54,859 nucleotides of DNA from Sanguibacter inulinus. Its GTDB lineage: Bacteria; Actinomycetota; Actinomycetes; Actinomycetales; Cellulomonadaceae. The notes under the pieces are model-generated. The model had not been told where the DNA came from, ran no database searches, and saw only the letters and a program-made list of their open reading frames with translations. The position numbers and the translations under genes are program-made. Location of the stretch: positions 1-54,859 of the forward strand of contig NZ_JACBYE010000027.1 in the NCBI RefSeq assembly GCF_013415325.1, given 5' to 3'. Shown here one piece after another: positions 1 through 6,158 of the stretch. Within the stretch, counting starts at the first letter, position 1, and each line of letters opens with the position of its first letter.

Positions 1-50
1 GGTCGGGTCGGGTCGGGTCCGGTCAGGTCAGGTCAGATCAGGTCGGGTCA
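1..50. repeat. imperfect pentanucleotide tandem repeat (GGTCG/GGTCA)n
   Basis: The window opens with about ten copies of a five-base unit, GGTCG in the first copies and GGTCA in later ones, with a few substitutions. It ends about 13 bases before the stop codon of the minus-strand membrane protein gene. Because it touches the window edge its full length is unknown. No coding or structural role is visible. Confidence 0.8.
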
Positions 51-62
51 CGACACGTCACC

Positions 63-719
63 TCATCGCCGGGCGTAGCCGTCGGCCTGGAGCAGCGGTT
101 CTCTGTCTGTCGTCTGCTCGCCTGTCGACGCGGCGGTCGCCGTCAGGCTCCAGACGAGCAGCAGCGGGAGCGAGGCGGCGGCAGCAGCCGTGAGCCCGGC
201 GGACAAGGTCAGGCAGCCGACCCCGGACAGGACCAGGCTGACCACTGCGAGGCAGCTGACGACAGTGAGCGTGTGGCCTCGGTGCACCGCCCCCCACCAG
301 ACCGATGCCACCAGAGCGGCCAGGACGAGCATCTTCGCTCCGTCGACGCGGCTGAGCATCTCCCACAGCGCGACGCCGCCGGCGCGGTGCGGGTCCAGGG
401 CGAGACCGACCTCGCCGGCCAGCTGGTCGATCGAGAGCACGGCGGCGATCGAGGCGAGGGCCACGGTCGTGCGCCGCGTCCGGCCCGAGCCCAGCGCGAG
501 CCCGAGGAGGACGAGCAGGATGCCTGCCGCTCCGTGCACGAGAACTGAGGACGCGACAGCCCGGTGGTGGCCAGAGAACGCCTGACCTACGCCACTCGGG
601 CTGGCCTCTGTCCCGAGGTCCGGGCCGGCGACGACCAGCCCGAGCACCCAGCACGCGACGAAGGCCGTCGCGACGGCCCACCGCGCGCGAGCTGACCAGA
701 ACCGCGTCTCCGGGGTCAT
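63..719 (-). CDS. small polytopic membrane protein, function unknown
   Basis: A 218-residue protein with about six hydrophobic segments (near residues 13-32, 58-77, 84-100, 130-146, 152-171 and 174-193) and a short polar C-terminal tail. The pattern resembles DUF4386/DUF998-like actinobacterial membrane proteins, but I see no diagnostic motif and assign no activity. It reads leftward, away from the DUF6308-like gene region on the same strand. The ATG start is preceded by TAGTGT seven nt upstream with no Shine-Dalgarno sequence, which suggests a leaderless mRNA. Segment count and family are inference. Confidence 0.6.
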   Translation of the reverse strand: MTPETRFWSARARWAVATAFVACWVLGLVVAGPDLGTEASPSGVGQAFSGHHRAVASSVLVHGAAGILLVLLGLALGSGRTRRTTVALASIAAVLSIDQLAGEVGLALDPHRAGGVALWEMLSRVDGAKMLVLAALVASVWWGAVHRGHTLTVVSCLAVVSLVLSGVGCLTLSAGLTAAAAASLPLLLVWSLTATAASTGEQTTDREPLLQADGYARR

Positions 720-726
720 GCGCGAG

Positions 727-732
727 ACACTA
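727..732 (-). promoter_or_regulatory. putative -10 box of a leaderless promoter
   Basis: TAGTGT on the minus strand lies seven nt before the ATG at 719, and no ribosome binding site lies between. This is the spacing expected when transcription starts at the start codon. No clear -35 box is seen. Confidence 0.45.
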
Positions 733-833
733 ACGGCCCAAGGTGAACTGCAGGCGACAGCCTGGTCGGGCCTGCTGACCGGCGAGCTCGACCGGACTGA
801 CGTCTCGCACGGTCCGTCCGGCAGGAGATCTGC

Positions 834-1517
834 CTAGACGTCCGAGGGTTCGGGGTCCTCCGACGTCCACTCGCCAGATCCGCGCTGGTCTCCGAGGTAC
901 CAGCCGACGATGTCGAGCGCCCGCAGCGGCGTGATCGTCGGACCGGTGGCCAGGCCTGCCAACGCGGTCCACTGGTCGAGCTGGGTCGTCAGGTCCTCCT
1001 GGACCGCCGCGACCCACAGTCGGGTGAGGTCGGTCCAGCTCCGGTTCTTGGTGTCCGGGACGGGGGCACCGTGCGCGTAGACGTAGCAGTGGCGGATGTT
1101 CCGGTCGTAGAGGGGGAGTAGACCGGGTCGCTTGCGGTGCAGTGCCTTGGACAGCTTGGTGAGGCTGATGTACTTCGGCTTGTTCGTGTCGAGGACCCCG
1201 TAGAGCTGCGCGATCTTCTCGAGGGTCGCGTCCGTGGCGATGTCGAGCGTCACGTCGGTCGGGATCTCCGCGAGGCGCTCGTTGAGCACGTCGAGGATCG
1301 ACTCGAAGCCGTAGTAGCTGCCGATCGGGTTCTGCTGGGCATTGAGCAGAGCCGGTGCGAGCAGGTCCGCTTCGCCGAGCTCGGGGCCGTCGTGCCCCGG
1401 ATACCCGTCGTACGCGGGGTAGGCCCATCTGCGTCCTGTGTTGGTCACGTACTCGCGGACGTGCTGCTCGGCCTTCTCGAGGCTGGTGTGGGTGCCTCCG
1501 ACCCGGATCGTCGTCAT
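834..1517 (-). CDS. DUF6308-like protein
   Basis: A 227-residue soluble protein with no signal peptide or membrane segment. Its layout resembles actinobacterial DUF6308 proteins: an N-terminal portion around VREY, a central helical region with YYGFESILDVLNERLAEIP, and a basic segment KLSKALHRKRPGLLPLYDR near residues 118-136. The family role is not established and I infer no reaction. The ATG is preceded by TAGGCT six nt upstream, so the gene may be leaderless; a GGAG directly against the start is too close to act as a normal binding site. Family assignment is from memory of the motif pattern and is moderate. Confidence 0.6.
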   Translation of the reverse strand: MTTIRVGGTHTSLEKAEQHVREYVTNTGRRWAYPAYDGYPGHDGPELGEADLLAPALLNAQQNPIGSYYGFESILDVLNERLAEIPTDVTLDIATDATLEKIAQLYGVLDTNKPKYISLTKLSKALHRKRPGLLPLYDRNIRHCYVYAHGAPVPDTKNRSWTDLTRLWVAAVQEDLTTQLDQWTALAGLATGPTITPLRALDIVGWYLGDQRGSGEWTSEDPEPSDV

Positions 1518-1523
1518 CTCCGG

Positions 1524-1529
1524 AGCCTA
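1524..1529 (-). promoter_or_regulatory. putative -10 box of a leaderless promoter
   Basis: TAGGCT on the minus strand ends six nt before the ATG at 1517. It matches the TANNNT form seen before several other starts in this window. Confidence 0.45.
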
Positions 1530-1632
1530 GGCCTGCCCGCCTCGCCCGTGGACCAGCAGTCGCTCAGGGAGCGGGCGAAGTCTGCGGTCCCAGGGGCGAG
1601 GGCGACCTCAGCGGCCCGCTGGTCCAGCGCCA

Positions 1633-1664
1633 GCCCACCCTGTCGGGCGGCACCGAGGGTGGGC
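1633..1664 (-). terminator. hairpin downstream of the multicopper oxidase gene
   Basis: A perfect 9-bp inverted repeat (GCCCACCCT at 1633-1641, AGGGTGGGC at 1656-1664) with a 14-nt loop lies nine bases after the oxidase stop codon on the minus strand. It has no T run, which is common for actinobacterial terminators. Confidence 0.5.
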
Positions 1665-1672
1665 CGCCGAGA

Positions 1673-3055
1673 CTAGGCCACGTCGATGGTGGTCATCATG
1701 CCGCCGTCCTCGTGGTCGAGGATGTGGCAGTGGGCCATCCAGGTACCGGGCTCGTCGAAGGTGATCGCCACGTCGACATACGTCCCAGCAAGGATGGACA
1801 CCGTGTCCTTCCAGATCTCCTCAGCCACAGGGGAACCGCTCTCGGTCAAGAGGCGGAAATGTGTCCCGTGGATGTGCATGGGGTGGTCGAGCTGGTAGAC
1901 GTCGCTGTTGCGGAACCGCATCACGTAGGTCGTGCCGAGCTCGAGGTCGAAGGTCTCGGCGTCGGGGAAGGTCTCGCCGTTGATGGTCCACGCGACCCCG
2001 GAGCTGCCCATCGTGCTCGACAGCGTCATCTCCACGTCCGGGGTCCGGGTGAGGAGCTCGGGGTCGAGCGGCGTGCCCTCGGGTGCCACGAAGGGTGACG
2101 CGGCGGCCGTCGCGTCGGCGGCCGTGTACCTCACCGGGATGACCATCCCCTCGTCACGTTCGTTGGTGATCGTGACGGTCTCGTCCGTGCCGCCGGTCGG
2201 GGCGAGCTCGACGTCGTAGCGCCCCCCAGGCGCGATGGCCAGCTCTCGGGTGGTGTACGGCTCGACCAGGGGCGCGCCGTCGGTGTGGGTGACGCGCACG
2301 TCGACCGGGAAGCTCATCTGCTGCGTCCTGGCGGTCGAGGCGTTGATGAGCCGGAGCTTGGCGATCTCCCCGCCGGTGATCTCGATCGGGTCGATGTCGT
2401 CGCCGGTGCGCCCGTTGACGGTGTCGACCTCGCCGACGGCCTCCGTGCGGCCCGTGGTGCCGTCCACCATCCAGTCGTCCAGCACGAGGACCTGGTCCAG
2501 GTCGTAGGAGGCGTCGACCGGGTCTCGGACGATGATGGGTGCGTACATCCCCTCGTCGACCTGGTCACGCACGGGCCGTTCGTGGGAGTGGTACCAGTAC
2601 GTGCCCGGGCTCGTGGCGGTGAACTCGTAGTCGTGGGACGCCCCGGGCTCGATGCGGATCCCCGGACCGTCCTGGTCGTTGGGCACGTCCATGCCGTGCC
2701 AGTGGATGTTGGTCGGGGTATCTGTGGCGTTGCTCGCGGTCAGTCGTACGGTGTCCCCGGCGTCGACCACGATCGGACGACCCGCCCCGTAGACGGCATC
2801 GTCCCCGGCGACCGTGTACAGGTACCGGTCCAGCGCCCCGCCGCCGAGGTTCATGGTGGTCTGCGTGATGTCCAGCGCCATGTCGCTCACCGAGGGGGTC
2901 TCGGTGATGTCGTACACGTCGACGACGGGCAGGTCGCCGGTCGCGGGAGGCTGCCCCTGGGAGGCGTCGTCGCCCGCAGGGCTGCACGCGGAGAGGACTG
3001 CGACCAGCACGAGCCCGGAGGCTGCGGCGATCGTCGTGTTCATCGTCGTGTTCAT
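1673..3055 (-). CDS. lipoprotein multicopper oxidase (laccase-like)
   Basis: A 460-residue exported multicopper oxidase that would oxidise a substrate (phenol, Cu(I) or similar) and reduce oxygen to water at the cell surface. The N-terminal signal ends in lipobox LSAC with the lipid-modified Cys at residue 24. All four copper motifs are visible: HWHG near 118, HSHE near 154, HPMHIHGTHF near 385-394 and HCHILDHEDGGMM near 437-449, the last with a Met at the axial type 1 position. A Met-rich CueO-type insert is not obvious. I chose the ATG at 3055, which has GGAG 11 nt upstream and places the signal peptide correctly; the reading frame runs further upstream without homology. The start overlaps the stop of a 60-aa ORF by ATGA, suggesting translational coupling. 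The substrate cannot be told from sequence. Confidence 0.9.
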   Translation of the reverse strand: MNTTMNTTIAAASGLVLVAVLSACSPAGDDASQGQPPATGDLPVVDVYDITETPSVSDMALDITQTTMNLGGGALDRYLYTVAGDDAVYGAGRPIVVDAGDTVRLTASNATDTPTNIHWHGMDVPNDQDGPGIRIEPGASHDYEFTATSPGTYWYHSHERPVRDQVDEGMYAPIIVRDPVDASYDLDQVLVLDDWMVDGTTGRTEAVGEVDTVNGRTGDDIDPIEITGGEIAKLRLINASTARTQQMSFPVDVRVTHTDGAPLVEPYTTRELAIAPGGRYDVELAPTGGTDETVTITNERDEGMVIPVRYTAADATAAASPFVAPEGTPLDPELLTRTPDVEMTLSSTMGSSGVAWTINGETFPDAETFDLELGTTYVMRFRNSDVYQLDHPMHIHGTHFRLLTESGSPVAEEIWKDTVSILAGTYVDVAITFDEPGTWMAHCHILDHEDGGMMTTIDVA

Positions 3056-3234
3056 GGGTCGGGCTGCTCCGTCGCTGAGTCGTCTGGGAGCGCGGGGACG
3101 GAGCCGGGCAGCGCCCGGCCTGGTCGCACGGCGCTGAAAGGGTGGGCGAGGGCGAGGCCCTGCCCGGTGGCCAGCGCACCTGACAGCCCTCGCCACCAGG
3201 CGAAGGACTGGTGACGGCGCGCCGACGATGTCAT
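3052..3234 (-). CDS. 60-aa ORF coupled to the multicopper oxidase
   Basis: A small ORF beginning MTSSARRHQSFAWWRG whose TGA overlaps the oxidase ATG as ATGA, the same coupling used elsewhere in this window. Its ATG at 3234 has TAGCGT seven nt upstream, matching the leaderless pattern of neighbouring genes. It has no signal peptide, membrane segment or cysteine pair, and I do not recognise it. It could be a real small protein or a leader ORF whose translation opens the oxidase start. It is called on start context and coupling alone, so confidence is limited. Confidence 0.45.
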   Translation of the reverse strand: MTSSARRHQSFAWWRGLSGALATGQGLALAHPFSAVRPGRALPGSVPALPDDSATEQPDP

Positions 3235-3241
3235 CCAGGTC

Positions 3242-3247
3242 ACGCTA
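3242..3247 (-). promoter_or_regulatory. putative -10 box of a leaderless promoter
   Basis: TAGCGT on the minus strand lies seven nt before the ATG at 3234. It would drive the 60-aa ORF and the oxidase as one transcript. Confidence 0.4.
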
Positions 3248-3395
3248 GCCAGCGAATCCGGGAACAACCCGGGACGAAAGGCTTCGAGGCCTGGGGCGTC
3301 GTCGACGCGGAAGAGCATCTCGACCTGCGGCGCCGCTGCCCGTCGCGCGGAGCGACCCCTGGTCGTGACAAGGTTGACGTCATGGTGCCCGTCCG

Positions 3396-4802
3396 ATGAC
3401 CCTGCTCGCGCTCGTCGCTGCGGGCTTCGCCTGCGCTGTCGCGACCCGCCTGTGGTTCCCCGCGCGCCTGCTGCTCAGCACGGCCACCACGACCATCTCC
3501 TGCCTGGCCGTGACCGTCGTCGTCGGTCTTGTCGTCAACGGGTTCGTGGACAATGCCGCGGGCGCTGTCGCCGCGGTCGTGGTCGGCCCTGCTGCTGGGC
3601 TGTGGGTCACGCACGTCGCGGCGCGGGCCGTCGCTGCGGGGCGGGAGAGGCGACGTCGCCGGGGTCCGAGCGAGCGGCGGCCCGTCTTCCAGCGTGTCGA
3701 AGACTTCGCCGAGCGTCATCCCGTCTCCGTGGGTCGCTACAACGTCCCGTTGCTCGTGGTGCGGTGCGCCCGGCGGATCGCCGACGTCCGCGTCACAGGC
3801 CTCGCAGCAGAGATGACGTACTACGCGCTCATCTCGATCTTGCCGCTCGTCACAGCCTTCGGGGCTGCGCTCGGCTCGCTCGAGAGATTTGTCGGTGCCG
3901 AGCGGGTCGAGCAGATCCAGTCCTCGGTCGTCGACCAGGTGGTGCGGGTCTTCGACCACCAGATCGGTGCTGAGGTGCTCGCCCCGCTCGTCGAGGGTCT
4001 GCTCGGGCAGGAGCGTGCGGGCATCGCGATCGGCGGCACAGTCGTCGCGCTGTGGCTGGCGAGCCGCATGTTCCGCGCGGCCATCAGGTCTCTCGACGAC
4101 GCGTACACGGTCGAGGAGCGCCGGAGCTTCTTCCAGCAGGTGCTGCTCGGGCTGGCCCTGGCCCTCGGCGCTGTGCTGACCCTCGTGGTGCTGCTGAGCA
4201 TGCTCGTGGTCGGGCCGCTGCTCGGCGGCGGGGAGGAGATCGCGGACCTCTTCGGGCTGGGCGCGGTGTTCACGTCGGTGTGGGAGCTGGTCCGCTGGCC
4301 CGCCGTGGTGGTCCTCGCCGGGGGGTTCCTCACGCTGCTCTACAGGTACGGTCCCAACGTGGCGACCACCTGGCGGCGCTGCCTGCCAGGCGCGGTGCTC
4401 GGCACCGTGGGTCTGCTGGTCGTCGCCCTGGGCTTCCAGGTCTACCTCGGTGCCGCGGGCTCGAGCGTCCCGGGCGAGGACGCCGCGACCCAGACCGTGG
4501 CGATCGCCGCGCAGACCATCGGCGCGATCCTCGCCGCCGTGCTGTGGTTGTGGGTGAGCAGCATCGTCATCCTCGCCGGTGGTGTGCTCAACGCCGAGGT
4601 GCAGCGCATGCAGGGCGTCGAGGTCGTGCCGTCGGGAGCAGACGAGGCCCGGTCGACGGGCGACGCCCGATCAGCCGACGCGGCCCGGTCGACGGATGCC
4701 GCCCGGTCGACCGGCGAGGCACCGGCGACGCGCGGCACCGAGACGTCCACCCAGGTCCAGACCTCGGACGACCCCTCGTCGCGTGTCCCCGCCCCTCGCT
4801 AG
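3396..4802 (+). CDS. YihY/BrkB family membrane protein
   Basis: A 468-residue inner-membrane protein of the YihY/virulence-factor BrkB family. Two extra N-terminal membrane segments (about residues 1-22 and 25-70) precede the conserved domain, which begins near residue 125 with the characteristic LAAEMTYYALISILPL stretch and continues through six or so helices to about residue 400. The family's molecular role is uncertain; early claims of RNase BN activity were reassigned. The C-terminal 60 residues are a hydrophilic Ala/Arg/Ser/Thr/Asp tail built from a repeated ARSTDA-like unit. It is divergent from the oxidase gene. The start lacks a clear ribosome binding site. Confidence 0.85.
   Translation: MTLLALVAAGFACAVATRLWFPARLLLSTATTTISCLAVTVVVGLVVNGFVDNAAGAVAAVVVGPAAGLWVTHVAARAVAAGRERRRRRGPSERRPVFQRVEDFAERHPVSVGRYNVPLLVVRCARRIADVRVTGLAAEMTYYALISILPLVTAFGAALGSLERFVGAERVEQIQSSVVDQVVRVFDHQIGAEVLAPLVEGLLGQERAGIAIGGTVVALWLASRMFRAAIRSLDDAYTVEERRSFFQQVLLGLALALGAVLTLVVLLSMLVVGPLLGGGEEIADLFGLGAVFTSVWELVRWPAVVVLAGGFLTLLYRYGPNVATTWRRCLPGAVLGTVGLLVVALGFQVYLGAAGSSVPGEDAATQTVAIAAQTIGAILAAVLWLWVSSIVILAGGVLNAEVQRMQGVEVVPSGADEARSTGDARSADAARSTDAARSTGEAPATRGTETSTQVQTSDDPSSRVPAPR
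4641..4717 (+). repeat. in-frame tandem repeat in the BrkB-like C-tail
   Basis: About four imperfect 18-nt copies related to GACGCGGCCCGGTCGACG encode the repeated hexapeptide (ARSTDA-like) of the hydrophilic tail. The period is a multiple of three, so copy-number change would keep the frame. Confidence 0.6.
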
Positions 4803-4805
4803 GGT
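4800..4805 (+). promoter_or_regulatory. putative -10 box overlapping the BrkB-like stop codon
   Basis: TAGGGT begins with the TAG stop of the upstream gene and ends six nt before the ATG at 4812. The same hexamer precedes the BCCT gene. This supports a leaderless start at 4812, but a second start with a good GAGGAG site exists at 4911. Confidence 0.35.
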
Positions 4806-4811
4806 GACCGC

Positions 4812-5741
4812 ATGACACCCCAGGACGCTCACGCCACCTCCGGCCAGCGCGGTTGGCTGGCTGCTGACGGGACGAGGGACGAGACCTCCCCGCTCCCCGA
4901 GGAGTGGGTGATGGCCGCCTCGGAAGCCACGCCGCTGGGCCAGGCGATCGAGGCCTTCATCGCGCTGGACGCCCCGCCCGACGAGGAGCGCGACGCGGCC
5001 GTCAGGTCCTTGCGCGTACGAGGAGACATCGGGGCATACGTCACCGAGGTGCCCCGACACCTCGACAGGTTCCCGAACCTCACCGAGCTCTCGCTGGGTG
5101 CGGGCGTCGCCCCCACGATCGTCTCGACCATGACCGACGGTGCGATCCCGGACACCGTGACGACGCTCGAGGTCTGGACCGGCGGTGCCCCGACGCGGTG
5201 GCCACGCGGGATGGTGCTGCCCTCGGTGCGCAGGCTGCAGACCGACGGCCCGACGACCTTCACGGCTCAGACCTTCCCGAACCTCGAGCACGCCCACCTC
5301 GCGCCGACCAAGACGTCCTTCGAGGCCCTGCTCGCCCTGCCGAGGCTCGCCGCGCTGCAGCTGCGGACCGTGCCGCACCCGGCCCCGGAGATCTTCGAGA
5401 AGATCGCGCACCTGCCGCTCGTCGACCTCGGTCTGCTGGGCGGCCGCAAGATCACCGACCTGCGGGGCATCGAGCTGCTGCCTGGCTTGCGCCGGCTCCG
5501 GCTGCAGAGCCTGCCGGTCCTCACCTCGATCGCCGCCCTCGAGGGGCTCGAGCACCTCGAGGAGCTGCTGATCCTCTACTGCTCGCGGATCGAGGACATC
5601 GAGACCGTCACGAAGATCCCGTCGCTCGGCAGGTTCGACGCCTACGGCTGCACGGGCATCGGGCTCGAGGCCCTCGAGTCGTTCCTCGACGAGCACTCCG
5701 CGCACCGCACGCACCGTCGACCGGAAACGTCGACCGCCTGA
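4812..5741 (+). CDS. leucine-rich repeat protein, cytoplasmic
   Basis: A 309-residue protein with no signal peptide. From about residue 85 it shows irregular leucine-rich repeats (LTELSLGAG, VRRLQTDG, LAALQLRTV, LRRLRLQSLPVL, LEELLILYCSRI), consistent with a solenoid for protein binding. No attached catalytic domain is visible, and the partner is unknown. Two starts compete: ATG 4812 in leaderless context, and ATG 4911 (residue 34), which has GAGGAG six nt upstream; the first 33 residues carry no repeat. The gene ends 222 nt before the NRPS-associated peptide gene on the same strand, but nothing links it functionally to that cluster. Confidence 0.7.
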   Translation: MTPQDAHATSGQRGWLAADGTRDETSPLPEEWVMAASEATPLGQAIEAFIALDAPPDEERDAAVRSLRVRGDIGAYVTEVPRHLDRFPNLTELSLGAGVAPTIVSTMTDGAIPDTVTTLEVWTGGAPTRWPRGMVLPSVRRLQTDGPTTFTAQTFPNLEHAHLAPTKTSFEALLALPRLAALQLRTVPHPAPEIFEKIAHLPLVDLGLLGGRKITDLRGIELLPGLRRLRLQSLPVLTSIAALEGLEHLEELLILYCSRIEDIETVTKIPSLGRFDAYGCTGIGLEALESFLDEHSAHRTHRRPETSTA

Positions 5742-5963
5742 CCGGAGGGACACCGCAGCTCCCTGCACCTCGTACGTCGCCCCCTGCGCCTCGCACCCCG
5801 CACATCGCCCCCAGGACCCCGCACTCCGCACGAGTCTCGGTGCGGTGTCCGCCGCCCTCGCACCCCGAGATCCAGCCCAGACCCATCCACCCTGCTCCAG
5901 GCTCCGAACCCCTCGTGACGCTCCTCCCGGGGCGTCCACGAGACCGCACCGAAGGAGCACCTC
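5742..5963 (+). promoter_or_regulatory. intergenic region upstream of the NRPS cluster
   Basis: This 222-nt C-rich stretch must hold the cluster promoter unless transcription comes from the leucine-rich gene. I see short cytosine-rich direct repeats (variants of CCTCGCACCCCGCAC) and a weak inverted repeat CCGCAC/GTGCGG, but no convincing -35/-10 pair and no recognised regulator site. Confidence 0.35.
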
Positions 5964-6065
5964 ATGGACATCTGGACCGCACTGATCGAAGGCCCGCTCA
6001 TCCAGGGACCGCTGATCGACATCGGCGGCATCCTCAACTTCCTGCAGATCGGGCAGTTCCAGTAA
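5964..6065 (+). CDS. 33-aa hydrophobic peptide preceding the NRPS
   Basis: A short ORF with an excellent ribosome binding site (AAGGAG at 5952-5957, six nt from ATG) and a TAA stop. The product starts MDIWTALIEGPLIQGPLIDI and ends NFLQIGQFQ. It is rich in Ile, Leu, Gly and Gln, contains a duplicated GPLI unit, lacks Cys, Lys and Arg, and carries only three acidic residues. It sits 93 nt before the NRPS on the same strand, with two hairpins between. I do not recognise it. It may be a translated leader controlling NRPS expression, a small membrane-active peptide, or a small partner of the cluster. The start signal is too good to be noise; the function is unknown. Confidence 0.65.
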   Translation: MDIWTALIEGPLIQGPLIDIGGILNFLQIGQFQ

Positions 6066-6086
6066 GCCCTGCGGAACCCCGAGGTA

Positions 6087-6140
6087 CGTCGGGACGACCG
6101 ACGCAGCGACACGAGGCCTCGCCCCAGGGCGGGGCCTCGT
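6087..6140 (+). promoter_or_regulatory. tandem hairpins between peptide gene and NRPS start
   Basis: A first hairpin (CGTCGG 6087-6092, CCGACG 6098-6103, 5-nt loop) is followed by a strong one pairing 6111-6123 with 6128-6140: 13 bp including one T-G wobble, with loop CCAG. The second ends four nt before the GAGGAG binding site (6145-6150) of the NRPS GTG start. No T run follows. It could be an attenuator, a terminator with partial readthrough, or a structure controlling ribosome access. Confidence 0.55.
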
Positions 6141-6158
6141 CTGTGAGGAGAGCGACGC

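Noticed and set aside
3056-3196. Longer start for the multicopper oxidase
   Set aside because: The upstream 47 codons encode an Arg/Pro-rich stretch that would bury the signal peptide; ATG 3055 has GGAG and gives a proper lipoprotein start.
5964-6065. Lanthipeptide or other modified-peptide precursor
   Set aside because: The peptide has no Cys, a single Thr, no Ser, and no leader-core layout; no modification enzymes are nearby.
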